From: Apoderus coryli
Lineage: Eukaryota; Arthropoda; Insecta; Coleoptera; Attelabidae
DNA length: 64,000 nt
NCBI GenBank assembly: GCA_911728435.2
Contig: OU452201.1
Span: 2,480,001 to 2,544,000 of the forward strand
Direction of reading: 5' to 3'
Under the pieces are notes generated by a model. That model searched no databases and was not told where the DNA came from. It saw nothing but the letters and a program-made list of their open reading frames with translations. The translations under genes and the position numbers were made by a program. Shown here piece after piece: positions 40,901 through 53,600 of the stretch (the first letter of the stretch is position 1; every line of letters begins with the position of its first letter).

Positions 40901-41431
40901 GATTATTAATCCTTTTAGTTGGAAAATATTGCAACGGCAATGTAGACTAGGCTAATTTAATAATAACATACATTGACACACTTTGTTGTTTTATTATATT
41001 GTGTGAATCGTATTTAAAAATGTGTTTTTGTGGATTTTTTCGTGCCCTCTACCGCATATTGTTTAGTAATTGTATATTTTTTGGGAAATCGGCAGGAAAA
41101 TTTGGTCGAGAAGAAACATCACATGTTAGCACGTTCTTTGAGGAGTGGTCATAGTGATAAAGACGCCAAACCAAACGCTACAGTTAGAGATATTCTCAGT
41201 ACTATTGTATCCTATCCACCAACGCAACAATTATCTAATGAGGAGCAAGACTATGTCTGGAAATTTAGGTAACACACAGCTCCTTTGAGTTAATTTTTAG
41301 CTCTCCATATCATATATGTAATATATGTATATATGGAGACTATTAGTTTCATGAAAAAAAAATTTTTTTTAATTTCACCGGAAATACTTCTTTTTGGTCA
41401 TTTTATACATAAATAAGTAGTTTTAAAAAAA

Positions 41432-41462
<31 letters not shown>

Positions 41463-41463
41463 A

Positions 41464-41494
<31 letters not shown>

Positions 41495-44400
41495 ATCCAC
41501 GAAAACGCAAAAACCGCTTAACAGATTTTAACCAAATTTGGTACAAAAATACTATTGGACATGGCAAGGAGCTGATTAGATTTTGGGAAACATTGAGCGT
41601 AGGCAAAGGGTTTAAAAGAGGGTTCAAAAATTAAAAAAATTTATAGTTCTTAAACTTATCCGAAATACTGCATAATTTTTTACGCATTTAATTGAATATA
41701 ACCTAAAATATTTAACATAAAATATTAGACCACATTGGCGTTCGAAAATAGTGTAAAATGGGGTAAAAAATATTTAAAAAAAACGTACTTCTTAAACATA
41801 GCAGAAATATTAACTAATTATTTATAGCTTTAATAGAATATAACCTATAAAATGTGTCATAAATAACTTACTTTCATAGGCGTTCGTAAATAGTGGAAAA
41901 GGGGTCAAAACATAAAAAATATATATTTCCTAAACTTATTCGAAATATGGAATAATTTTTCATAGTTGTGATACAATATAAGCTAAAAAATATTCCATAA
42001 AAGAATTGGTTCACACAGGCGTTCGAAAATAGTTTAAAAAAAGGGTCAAAAACGAAAAAAAAAACGTTTCCCAAATATACCAGAAAAATTGGCTAATTAT
42101 ATATAGCTTTGATATAAGATAACCTAAAAAATGCAGCATAAAATTTTTATTCACATAGGCGTTCGTAAATAGTAGAAAAAGGGGTAAAATAAAAAAAAAT
42201 TAAAATGTAAAAAATTTTATATTTAACTAGATGAATTGGTGTTAAAAATACACGACAAAAATTAATGTACCATAGGCGTCCGTAAAAATTCTATAAAAGG
42301 GTCAGAAAAAATTTGTATCCGTGATAACTCAAAAACCACTTAACGGATTTTAACCACATTTGGTACGAAAATACTACAGGATAATTATAGGTGGTGATTA
42401 ACATTGAGCGTAGGCAACGGGTTTAAAAGAGGTTTCAAAAATTTAAAAAATCATAGTTCTTAAACTTATCGGAAATATTGAATAATTTTTTATAGTTGTG
42501 ATAGAATATAACCTAAAAAATGTTACATAAAAGAATTAGTTCACACAGGCGTTCGAAAATAGTGTTAAAAAAGGGTCAAAAACGAAAAAAAAATGTTTCC
42601 CAAATATACCAGAAAAATTGGCTAATTATATATAGCTTTGATATAAGATAACCTAAAAAATGCAGCATAAAATTTTTATTTACATAGGCGTTCGTAAATA
42701 GTAGAAAAACGGGTAAAATAAAAAAAATTAAAATGTAAAAATTTTTATATTTAACTAGTTGAGTTGGTGTTAAAAATACACGACAAAAATTAATGTTCCA
42801 TAGGCGTCCGTGAAAATTCTATAAAAGGGTCAGAAAAAATTTGTATCCGTGATAACTCAAAAACCACTTAACGGATTTTAACCACATTTGGTACGAAAAT
42901 ACTACAGGCTATATATATATATAGGTGGTGATTAACATTGAGCGTAGGCAAGGGGTTTAAAAGAGGGTTCAAAAATTTAAAAAATCATAGTTCTTAAACT
43001 TATCCGAAATATTGAATAATTTTTTTATAGTTGTGATAGAATATAACCTAAAAAATGTTACATAAAAGAATTAGTTCACACAGGCGTTCGAAAATAGTCT
43101 TAAAAAAGGGTGAAAAACGAAAAAAAAATGTTTTCCAAATATACCAGAAAAATTGGCTAATTATATATAGCTTTCATATAAGATAACCTAAAAAATGCAG
43201 CATAAAATTTTTATTTACATAGGCGTTCGTAAATAGAAAAAAAAGGGGTAAAATAAAAAAAAATTAAAATGTAAGAAAATTTATATTTAACTAGTTGAAT
43301 TGGTGTTAAAAATACACGACAAAAAATAATGTTCCATAGGCGTCCGTGAAAATTCTATAAAAGGGTGAGAAAAAAAATGTATCCGTGATAACTCAAAAAC
43401 CACTTAACGGATAACCTACAACATGCAGCATAACAATTTTGTTTACATAGGCGTTCCTAAATAGTAGAAAAGGGGGCAAAATAAATTTTATAATAAAACT
43501 AAAAAAAATCAATTAATTTGCGTTCAAGAACTTGGCCTAGATCTGAAATATAAAATATCTGCGTATAAATAGTGCCTCCAAAGAGAAGAGAAAGGCACAA
43601 AACCCGATACTTAAAAAAAAATAGCTGATGTCTAAAACAAAACAAAAATTTATTAAATTTAGATAAATGACAAAAAGGTCATAAAATTATTACTTTTACA
43701 CTTAAATATGGAGAGCTATTCGTGCCTCGAGGGCAACAGCTAGTTTCTCTTCAAATTATTTCTCGTACCAGATTCTATTTGAGTACTCAAGATAAAGCTC
43801 TGGCAAAGTTCTTGAAATGCGTCGACTGGCATCATCCCACGGAAGTCCGACAAGCACTACATATGATGGAAATATGGCATCCAATGCATGTTGAAGACGC
43901 TCTAGAGTTGTTGGGACCGACATTCACGTATCCTGCTGTTCGAACGTACGCGATAAGCCGGTTACAACAAGCGCCTGATGAAGAAATCTTGTTGTATCTA
44001 CTGCAATTGGTCCAAGCGTTGAAGTATGAGAATTTCGATACCATACAAGAAGGTAATGTTCAAACATAATAAAATTCTCGCAATTCGATGAAAGTGCTTG
44101 CGACCTTACTAATTTAGGACGAATTTCATCAATTCAAGAACTCTTAATGCAAAGTGATGAAAAGGAATCAGCACTACTGGAGAAGAAAGACAGTAAAGAG
44201 AGTAATAACAGTACAATAACCGGGGAATCAATGATGCAACAATCTGTAAGTTACAGTGATAATCAGGCGGATCAAATTGCTGCGTCAAATGTCACTAGTA
44301 TAATAGAAATTGGTGATGATCAACGTAGCACCTCCAGTCTTCCAATACTTGTAAGCCAAATATTGTTTATTTTATTAATATGAATAAAAGTCAATCCTCC

Positions 44401-47400
44401 ACGATATAAATCAAATATATTGACCTACCAAACATGTTTCGGAGTGTGAGTGGTCATACAATCATCATCATCATTGTACATTGTTTTCAGACCCGTGGAC
44501 GATTGACTTTTATTCCTATTAAATAGAACGGACTATTTTTTTTAAGCTGTTTATCTTTGTTTAGTTATAAAACAATATATCTTTCCATAGGATACAAATG
44601 TGCAATCCACTGGTAATATTTGCACCGATTCTGGCAATACAGATACTTTACAAAGTCAACTCCATGATGAAGAATCATCGGAAAATAACAATGTGCGCGA
44701 TTTGGCAACGTTTCTCATCCAAAGAGCGTGCAAAAATTTTACTTTAGCCAATTACTTGTATTGGTATTTGCTGTTGGAGTGTGAAGATCAGGAACCTAAT
44801 ATTAAACAGGATGTACGTAGTGTCTAAATGGCTGGTGTTTTTTCGAAACAATTTTTGGTTTTCTTACAGATTGAGGTGAGAAATATGTATTTGACCGTCC
44901 TGAAAACACTGTCACAGACATTAGCACGAGGTAGTGATTGCATGCAAAGAAAACGGGCTGTGTTATCGAAACAACAAAAGTTTATCGATAAAATTGTGCA
45001 AGTAATGAAGGCTGTGTCGCGCGAAAATGCGAATCGTGTGAAGAAAATAGAAAAATTGAAGCAGTTGTTGGCTGATTCCGACGGTTTCAAGTTTAATTTT
45101 ACTAAATTCGATCCAATTGCGTTCCCATTAGACCCAGAGGTAAGGTTTTGTCATTATGAAATGTGAATGTGCACCAAACACAGACTAATGCTGTTGTTTT
45201 AGGTTATCATTAATGGTATTTATCCGGAAAAGGCGACACTGTTTAAATCGGCGCTGATGCCAGCGAAAATTCATTTTAAGACTGAAGATGGTGGTGAATA
45301 TGTAGCGATATTTAAATTGGGCGATGATTTGCGACAGGATCAACTGATTCTGCAAATGATCACGTTGATGGATAAATTGTTGAATAAAGAAAATTTGGAT
45401 TTGAAACTGACACCGTATAAAGTGTTGGCGACGAGTACGAAACATGGTTTTGTGCAGTTTATCGATTCCTTAACGGTTTCAGAAGTTCTAGCTGTAGAAA
45501 GTATGGTTTTTTATTTTTTAATTAATCAACTCTGTAATAAAGGTTTCTGTTTTCAGCAACTATTCAGAATTATTTTAGGAAATATCATCCTCAGGAGAGT
45601 GGACCATACGGTATTGAACCGGATATTATGGATACTTATGTGCGCTCTTGTGCTGGTTACTGTGTCATAACTTACCTTTTAGGTAAGTTTGCATAATATT
45701 TTTTTACTTTACAACGACTCTAAACTTGAAACGATTTAAAATTTAATGTATTGAAAAGATCCTTAAACTTTAAAGTAGCAGTTTAAAAACTCCAAACTTT
45801 AAAACGACTCTAAACTTTGAAACGATTTAAAATTTAATTTCGACGACACATTTTGAGACAGCGCGAAATTTAAATGTATTGGAAAGATCCTTAAACTTTA
45901 AAGTAGCAGTTTAAAAACTCCAAACTTTAAACGACTCTAAACTTTGAAACGATTTAAAATTGAATTTCGACCACACATTTTGAAACAGCGCGAAATTTAA
46001 ATGTATTGAAAAGATCCTTAAACTTTAAAGTAGCAGTTTAAAAACTCCAAACTTTAAAACGACTCCAAACTTTGAAACGATTTAAAATTTAATTTCGACC
46101 ACACATTTTGAAACAGCGCGAAATTTAAATGTATTGGAAAGATCCTTAAACTTTAAAGTAGCAGTTTAAAAACTCCAAACTTTAAAACGACTCTAAACTT
46201 TGAAACGATTTAAAATTTAATTTCGACGACACATTTTGAGACAGCGCGAAATTTAAATGTATTGGAAAGATCCTTAACCTTTAAAGTAGCAGTTTAAAAA
46301 CTCCAAACTTTAAACGACTCTAAACTTTGAAACGATTTAAAATTTAATTTCGACGACACATTTTGAGACAGCGCGAAATTTAAATGTATTGGAAAGATCC
46401 TTAAACTTTAAAGTAGCAGTTTAAAAACTCCAAACTTTAAACGACTCTAAACTTTGAAACGATTTAAAATTTAATTTCGACGACACATTTTGAGACAGCG
46501 CGAAATTTAAATGTATTGGAAAGATCCTTAACCTTTAAAGTAGCAGTTTAAAAACTCCAAACTTTAAAACGACTCCAAACTTTGAAACGGTTTAAAATTT
46601 AATTTCGACCACACATTTTGAAACAGCGGGAAATTTAAATACACTGAAACGATTGCTAAACTTTAAAGTAGCAGTTTAAAAACTCCAAACTTTAAAACGA
46701 TTTAAAATTTAATTTCGACCACACATTTTGAAACAGCGCGACATTTAAATGTACTAAAACGATCATTAAACTTTAGTAACAGTTTAGAAACTCCAAACTT
46801 TAAAATGAGTTGAAACTTTGAATTGACAATAAACTGTAAATATGACTCCAAAGCTGACTTTAGCTTTTGGTTATTCACTTTATAAACGATATTACAAAAT
46901 TGAGATTTTACTCATATTTTAAAGGAATTGGCGATCGGCATTTAGACAATCTGCTACTAACTCGTGATGGCAAACTGTTTCACATCGATTTCGGTTACAT
47001 TTTGGGCAGAGATCCAAAACCTATGCCGCCCCCAATGAAGCTAACCAAAGAAATGGTGGAGGCGATGGGCACAGAACATTATCAAGAGTTCCGCAAATTA
47101 TGCTACACGGCCTTTTTACATCTACGAAGGTAAATATCGAATTAGTATTGTAGAATGTTAGCTTTCAAGTCTGTTCTTGTTCTTTCATTTACATTGATTG
47201 GCTGTTCCGTTTCTAGACATGCGAATTTGATGCTGAATCTGTTTTCACTTATGATCGACGCTAGTGTACCTGATATCGCTTTAGAGCCGGACAAAGCTGT
47301 TCGAAAGGTACAGGATAAATTAAGACTGGATCTTAGTGAAGAGGAGGCCGTGCAATATATACAAAACTTGATCGATTCGTCGGTTAGCGCGGTAATGCCG

Positions 47401-47448
47401 ACGATAGTTGAACATTTACATAAACTAGCCCAGATTATGCGGAAATAG
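37906..47448 (+). CDS. PIK3C3: Class III phosphatidylinositol 3-kinase catalytic subunit (Vps34)
   Basis: Makes PI3P on endosomes and phagophores; core of the Beclin1-Vps15 complexes in autophagy and endosomal sorting. Fourteen exons: 37906-37976, 38043-38231, 38290-38446, 38507-38653, 38707-38925, 41096-41268, 43772-44052, 44118-44350, 44591-44812, 44870-45139, 45203-45500, 45557-45682, 46925-47129 and 47217-47448. All phases match and give 940 residues. The C2 domain is at about 25-260 ([31 protein letters not shown]). The helical domain is at about 290-570 ([20 protein letters not shown]), interrupted by a Ser/Asn-rich spacer at about 415-535. The kinase domain is at about 650-940, with [12 protein letters not shown], catalytic GDRHLDN and metal-binding [14 protein letters not shown]. 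It ends [10 protein letters not shown]. Introns 5, 6 and 12 are swollen by a LINE, higher-order repeats and a minisatellite. Confidence 0.96.
39115..39830 (-). mobile_element. Inverted 3' fragment of LINE family A in a PIK3C3 intron
   Basis: On the minus strand encodes [40 protein letters not shown] and [19 protein letters not shown]. It ends with the same GTAAGCCTGTTAGACATAAT tail as the copy at 13740-14965, to which it is nearly identical. The tail lies at 39115-39170. A plus-strand open frame with a PHD-like finger follows 250 bp away (40095-40586). Confidence 0.88.
40095..40586 (+). CDS. PHD-like zinc-finger open frame, probably a LINE ORF1
   Basis: Inside PIK3C3 intron 5. About 163 residues. 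A C4HC3-type pattern is visible: CVLC, CWTC, YLHKKC, then WQCKKC. A predicted coiled coil with Glu/Asn/Gln/Leu heptads follows ([19 protein letters not shown]). PHD-plus-coiled-coil proteins are encoded as ORF1 by several non-LTR retrotransposon groups, and LINE family A debris lies right beside it in the opposite orientation. I read it as retroelement ORF1, not a host gene. It lacks the C-terminal half expected of a full ORF1. Confidence 0.65.
   Translation: MSLTKSFWKNISVKYNDKATTQYILATNLHNIHCVLCEQSINSHSTVRCWTCDCYLHKKCFENAANIFDISETNWQCKKCQHNSSDGEKVALDSSDVLRNENECLKNQVQILNRLVSEQDIVNCLQKQQIDAISIVGSKYVSVFHLQYRVLHGELLLQLVVLT
41431..43490. repeat. (TGTC)n run and ~530-bp higher-order repeats in PIK3C3 intron 6
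   Basis: Starts with about fifteen TGTC units (41432-41493) followed by ATCCACGAAAACGCAAAAAC. A related block, GTATCCGTGATAACTCAAAA with CCACTTAACGGAT, recurs at about 42315, 42843 and 43379 (spacing about 528 and 536 bp). Between these, the motif AGGCGTTCGAAAATAGT or AGGCGTTCGTAAATAG recurs roughly every 115-145 bp (about 41733, 41878, 42018, 42160, 42546, 42686, 43082, 43219, 43449). The result is a two-level repeat. Non-coding; the open frame over the TGTC run is an artefact. Confidence 0.88.
45713..46835. repeat. 127-bp minisatellite in PIK3C3 intron 12
   Basis: Eight copies aligned on AATTTAATTTCGACSACACA at 45841, 45968, 46096, 46224, 46351, 46478, 46606 and 46716. The first seven are spaced 127-128 bp; the last is shortened to 110 bp. 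Units differ by a few substitutions. The array lies in the intron splitting the kinase domain just before the GDRHLDN catalytic loop. Confidence 0.95.
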
Positions 47449-47650
47449 GATTTAAATTTTATTATTGTATTTTTTTTTTGTATAAATGTAACTTAGGTAA
47501 TTAAATTTAAACGTATTTTTTTCGTATTTGGCTTTTATTTTGGTAGAAAAATATTAACATATGTACAAACCAATATGAGTAATGAACACAATGAAAGTAA
47601 AGGACTCAATTTATACCACATAACAATTACTAGGCTATAAAACTAATGAC

Positions 47651-50600
47651 TTAAGTGTGAGAGACATCGAAATCTACGTCGGACTCCAATTCGTTGTCCG
47701 AAAGCGATAATGAACCGCCTGCTCGACGAATTTGACGTAACTCCTCAGTATTTTGCTAAAAATAAAACCAACTTCAATAATCTGTAATAACTCTGAAGTT
47801 CCCAAGCTTTAGTCAACCCCAAGCTACCAAATAGTATATAAATATACGAGGAGGCGTTTTAAATTCCGCTCAATAAGGGATAAGAGTACAAAATAAAAGT
47901 ACCTGCATCCCCTAACACACCGCTCTGATCTATCAATTAATTTTTTAAAAAATGTTGAATATTTCGCCGAAGCTGCTTTATTTTCTTCGTGGCTCGCTGA
48001 TTTCTTCCCACGTAGTGCCTTTTTTGCGACTTGTTTCATCTTCAGCAGCCTCTCACTAATTTTTTTCGATTTTGTCAACCAGTGCCGGAGTGCTCACTTT
48101 AAAAGGCCGCCACGGCTGAGGGTTGTCTTCGAGTAATTCCCTACCATGCCACTTGTAAAGCATTGTTTCTTTCTGAACAAGATTTCCCGGAAATCGATGA
48201 TATCTCTTCCATAATTTTTTATACTTATCTAACTAATCGTAAACAATTCGTTGAATACAATGGACATAGGTCTGATTATTTCATACCCACCAGTGGTGCC
48301 CCACAGGGCAGTTGTCTTGCTCCCCTTATTTTCTCCATTTTCATTAATGACATATCGAAAGGCTTTTTGAGCAGTTACTTGATTTTTGCAGATGACTTCA
48401 AGATTTACAGGGCTGTTCGATCTCTTGCTGATTGCGAATTGTTGCAGGCTGATCTGTCGAGGCTCGAGCTGTGGTGCCATACTAACAAACTGCCTTTGAA
48501 TGTAGGAAAATGCAAACTTGCTGTATTCTCCAGGTCGCAGAGCACACTTATGTTTCCCTACCGGTTATGTAATACCATTCTTGACTCGTATGAGGTCGTC
48601 AAGGATTTGGGAGTCTATGTGGACACCAACTTACACATGCACAGCACCTACTATGTGACTCTTTTCGTATGCTTAGTTTTTTGTTTCGAATAACTAAAGA
48701 ATTTAACAACGTTGAGTGTCTGACCAATTTGTTCAATGCGTTGATCATATCTAAGCTTGAGTATGCTTCCAATATATGGTCTCCCATATATCAAGTACAT
48801 ATAAGACAGGTTGAGAGTGTTCAGCGTAGATTTCTCAAGTACTTAGCGTTCAAAATTGATGGACATTTTCCATCCCGCGGATATGATCATCGCATGCTCC
48901 TTGACAGATTTAACATGAACTCTTTGGCTACATTGACTGTCCTCGGCTGCTGGAGCGGATTGGTTTCAACATTCCACGGTTTTATTCCAGAAACGCTAGG
49001 TTATTCCATATCCATACACTTCGTACCAACTATGAGTATAGGGCACCTCTATTTAGAGCATTACAAGAGTGCAATGCGCGAGGGATCAGCAGTGAGGTCG
49101 ATTACTTTGACCAAACACTGCGTGGGTTCAGGGCCCAGTTGTCTCGCCTCCTATAACGCTCCGAAGATTAGCTTACTGTGAGATCTTATTTATTATATAC
49201 GCATATTCTGTCTCAATAATGTTTATGTTTGCTATCTTAGTATTGGTAACAATTTTTAGTATTATGGTTTCTTGGATGATGTAAAGTAATTACCTAAATA
49301 TGTACAATAATTTTTAAGAGTTTGCCTTGTAATTGGGTGTTAAACCTGTTAGGCAAGAAATGAATAAATAAATAAATAAATAATTGACTTCCCTTGCTTG
49401 ATGGATGATAGTTCAAAGATTAATGCTTCGAATCAGATAAAACTTTGTGGTTTATAAAAATAAAAATATCCCCACCATTCAGCGGCATTAAAAACGTCCC
49501 TCGTAATTGTCCATAAGTTATAATATAAGGCACGTACACCCAAGTATTGGTTCTGCCAATTTCTTTTGTTTATACACTATTTGTTAGCAAAAAAAAAGCG
49601 TAAAGGAAAATAGCGGTTACTGCAGACATGCACAAAAGCTAAGGACAACAAGGAGAATATTTTGTAGTACTAAAAAAAAGTTACCAGAAAATCACAACTC
49701 AAAAACGGAATATATTTTGCTTGAGGATATTACTAGGTGTTAATACTACAGATAAAATGAAGAGGATAGATCAGCACCATGCCAACTGGGTCGCCGCTTG
49801 TAGTACTAAACAACAAAAGTTAGCAAAAAAAAACTGTACAAACTGTAACAACATTATAAAAAACACTTACATCGGACAATCCGACAGTAGGTTCGGACAC
49901 ATAACCCCCTTTTCCTTCTTCTTCGTCTTCTTCCTCTTCGGAAGAACTAGCGCCTGAAGAGTCTTCTTCGTACGGCCTAAAACAACACATATTACGTGGT
50001 CAAATTTCATCAATCAGTTTAAATTCTCTTAAGGAAACTACCTTGATACTTTGCACACCATCTGCGCTAAATCGGTGAAGGTATACGCTGACCCACTACT
50101 AGGTGTACAAACTTTACTTTGACTAACCAGTGATTTGAACAAAGGCAAATTGCCGGCGCGTATTTGACCATCAAAGTACGCCTTACCATGCATGTACCCC
50201 ACGTCTTTAATCTCATCGAAACTACCAAATTGCAGCGTTCTGTATTTGTCGATTGGCGGTCGAATGTATTCACAATAATCGCTGGTCTTCACCTCCTACG
50301 ATACAACATATAACAATTCAACAATTATTTATTTACATAACTTTGACTACAAACTAACCTCCAGTTGTCGGACACAACTGACATATGCCAATCTGGACTG
50401 GATATCGGGTAAATTGGGAACTTTAACTGGTTCAGCGAAGGGATTCCATTTCTTCCATAGCAACCACCACCCCGATAAATCATCCCCGTAATTAGTTAGG
50501 TCTTGGTCGTCTACAGATCCAACATCAACAGCAAGGATGTGATTGGCGCCAAGGCCTCGCATCACATCAGCTACAAACATAATGAAACTATTCACAAAAG

Positions 50601-53600
50601 ACGAATTGCATGCAGATATTGACTACCATGGCTAAGATAGACAGTTGCTGTTAATTGTTTAGTCTCTTGGTATGCATAGCTAAGTAGTTCTCAACAGCAG
50701 CGGACCGGGAGAACCCTTTCTAATAACAACTGGCGTAAAGCAGGGTTGTGTCATTGCACCGATTTTCTTTTTGGATGTCTTGTTAAGAGGATCTAGGATG
50801 CGCATAGTAATAATTATGTAAGTATCCTTAGACGTCAGAAACCAAATACTGAAGATATAACTGTAATGACAAAGATAAACTTGACTAAAGGATATATTCC
50901 TTTCCCAATCTTCAGCTGTTCATTATTATTTATATTTTGAATGCATCTACGGATTTTTCTTTTCACAAAAATTGTTCTACACACAATTTAATATTAAAGG
51001 AAGAAATAATTGTGTGCCAAATTAGGACTTGTACTCGAATTGACCGTGGTACGTTACTTTAAAGGTACAGTTGTGTGAGATCCAACAAGAACAAATATTT
51101 TTCACAGCTAATTCTTCATGTAAGCTGGTAGAACTAATGTCTAAGGTTGCCTCACCTCACAGTATGTTACATGAGATGTTAATCAATGAAAACTTTTTAA
51201 TTCCTGATGAGCATCTCGCTGTTAGCATCCTCAGGATGAATTAAAACCAAATTAAACTAATTCTTACTACAAAAAAGTAATTATTTCTGCGATTCTAAAT
51301 AAATCACATGTCTCCTGAAAGTATTTTCAAATACCTACGTACTGCTTTCAAACTTTGTACCTAATGAGGTGAAGTTTCACTCTTATTCTACCTTACCTGG
51401 TACGTTATTAACGTAGCATCCATCAGCTAGCAAATGTCCATCAGTTGGATCGCATAAAGGTGGAAAAATGCCCACAATCGACATTGAGGCTCTAACGTAT
51501 TTCCAAAGAATACCTGTCAATGAATTATAGAGACGAATCTACCAAATAATAATTGAAAGTGTTGTTTGATTATAGACATTTTGATATTATAATTTTTGCT
51601 AAATTTTGACTACTTTACAATTGTATTAGAATCCATAAACCAACACCAAATAATAATTAAGAAATATTAGTAAAAACGTTATAAACAAAAATATAATTTC
51701 TCTATATATACACAGGTATAAAACAGTTTTATTGAGAGCCTCAATATTTATTTAAAATCAAAAAAAATTATTAATAATTGTGATTGGTTACCTGTTACAA
51801 AGAATCTATAATCTGCAAGCGATGAACTACAAATCTTACCTTTCAACAAAAGCATTATTTACAATTTCCTCTAGGCTCTGAAAAAAAGTTTATTGGAAAA
51901 TATCTATTAATAAATACGATAGATTTATTTATAATTATAATATTCACATACTCATTTACCCCACAATTAATAAAATAACTAAAACTAGAGGAAAAATTAA
52001 AATTTCAGAATTAATTCAATGACTGAAACTAGAAAGATATTTTGCAAAAATACTGCTGAAAGAAAGTTGTTAAACTAACGTTAAAAAATGTTCTCGACAA
52101 AGTAGAAATTAAGTAAATTAATAAAAACCTTTATAAGATAATATTTTCATAAAGCAACAAGACTTTAAGTTATGTTGGAAATTTGTTTCACACTACCATG
52201 CTTTCACCAGGCGGCCGTTTCGTCGATCCACGACTCATCAGTGGTGATCGGCAGGCAGTGTGACCCAAATTTCCAACATTTACAAAGAGCTTATACTAGC
52301 ACGAGAATTGATTGAGAGAGAGAGATGTTTTTGGCGACATCTAGCGTGAACAGGCAATATGCCGGGTGAAACACAGTCCGGCCATCGTTTGTGAACTGTG
52401 TTTCACCCTGCATATGCCTGTTCACGGTAGATGTCGCCAAAAACATCTCTATCTCTCAAATAATAACAATATAAGACTAATTTACCTGGCAGATTGTTTG
52501 TGTATCCACCATCCAACAAAAGATGACCGTCAGTTGGATCACATAATGGCGGCATATAACCGGATAATGACATTGAGGAACGCACATAGCGCCACAGCGA
52601 TCCTACAATGAATCATGTTTATGATGGTATTAAGTACAACAGCCCCAAGAAAAAGCTTACATACATGCGATCTATATACTGTTTTAACACTAACTACATT
52701 GCAGCAAAGATTGTGCGTTTGCACACTGGCCAACACGACAACGATGCTGGTGGACACGTAATCTCATGTAACGTAATGGGAACGCTTTCTCATACATAAT
52801 TTTGCCGCATTCAATCACCGTTGCAAAAAAGAAATTTTCCATATAGACTGCACTGCGGTTGCGACTTGCGGCGCAACTTTAGCCTTAGTGGCTTCAAAGC
52901 TGTTCTTGTTTTAGCAGTATTTCAAATTATCATTATTATATATGAAGTCATGAGAAGTGTTCACTAGCATCGTGGTCGTATCGGCCAGTGTGAAAACTCC
53001 CATTAGCATGATCCTGCATTATAATATCTCTCTAATGAATTTAATTGAGAAAAAGACCTAGAGACTGTGTTTGGCTAAGGGTTTACTCTAGATCTTTAAG
53101 TTTTTTCAATCAAATTAATTCCACTCACCTCACAAAAACACTTGACAATAAAGTACTTTGAGGTTGATTTTTTCATTTAATTGTCAATCAAATTTAAAAG
53201 GAACCTGCCTTTAAGACAGGTAGTGAAAATTGCTGATATTTGATGTTGAATGAAAACGCCTATGAACTCGGTACGAACCTATAATGCAGGATTAATCTTT
53301 TAATCATTATAGCGAGGATTTTTAAGATTCAGCTAACATTAATTGTTGCGGTTTCTAGTGGATCTTGATGCTGTTTCGGTCTTGATTGTCCTGGAATAAC
53401 GATGACAGCCAGTCAGAAAGGATATTTCCGATTTCATGCCTTTTAGAACGTGGTTTTCTTATGCCTAGAATGTTATGTTGTTGTTTTCGTTTGTAAGAAT
53501 AGTAGAAATAGCAACAGTTCTAATGCAATAAAACTAGGATGAATCTGTTAGTTTAGGTATAAATAACAATTAAAAAGCACAAGGTTTAATACAAAATCAG

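Noticed and set aside
41431..41634. Ser/Val/Cys/Leu repeat protein over (TGTC)n
   Set aside because: A microsatellite translates in all frames; the extension is part of a repeated non-coding block.
47824..48078. 84-residue basic minus-strand frame in the last NTE intron, ending at a possible donor
   Set aside because: No good acceptor in phase was found and NTE exons on either side already join in frame; could be transposon debris.
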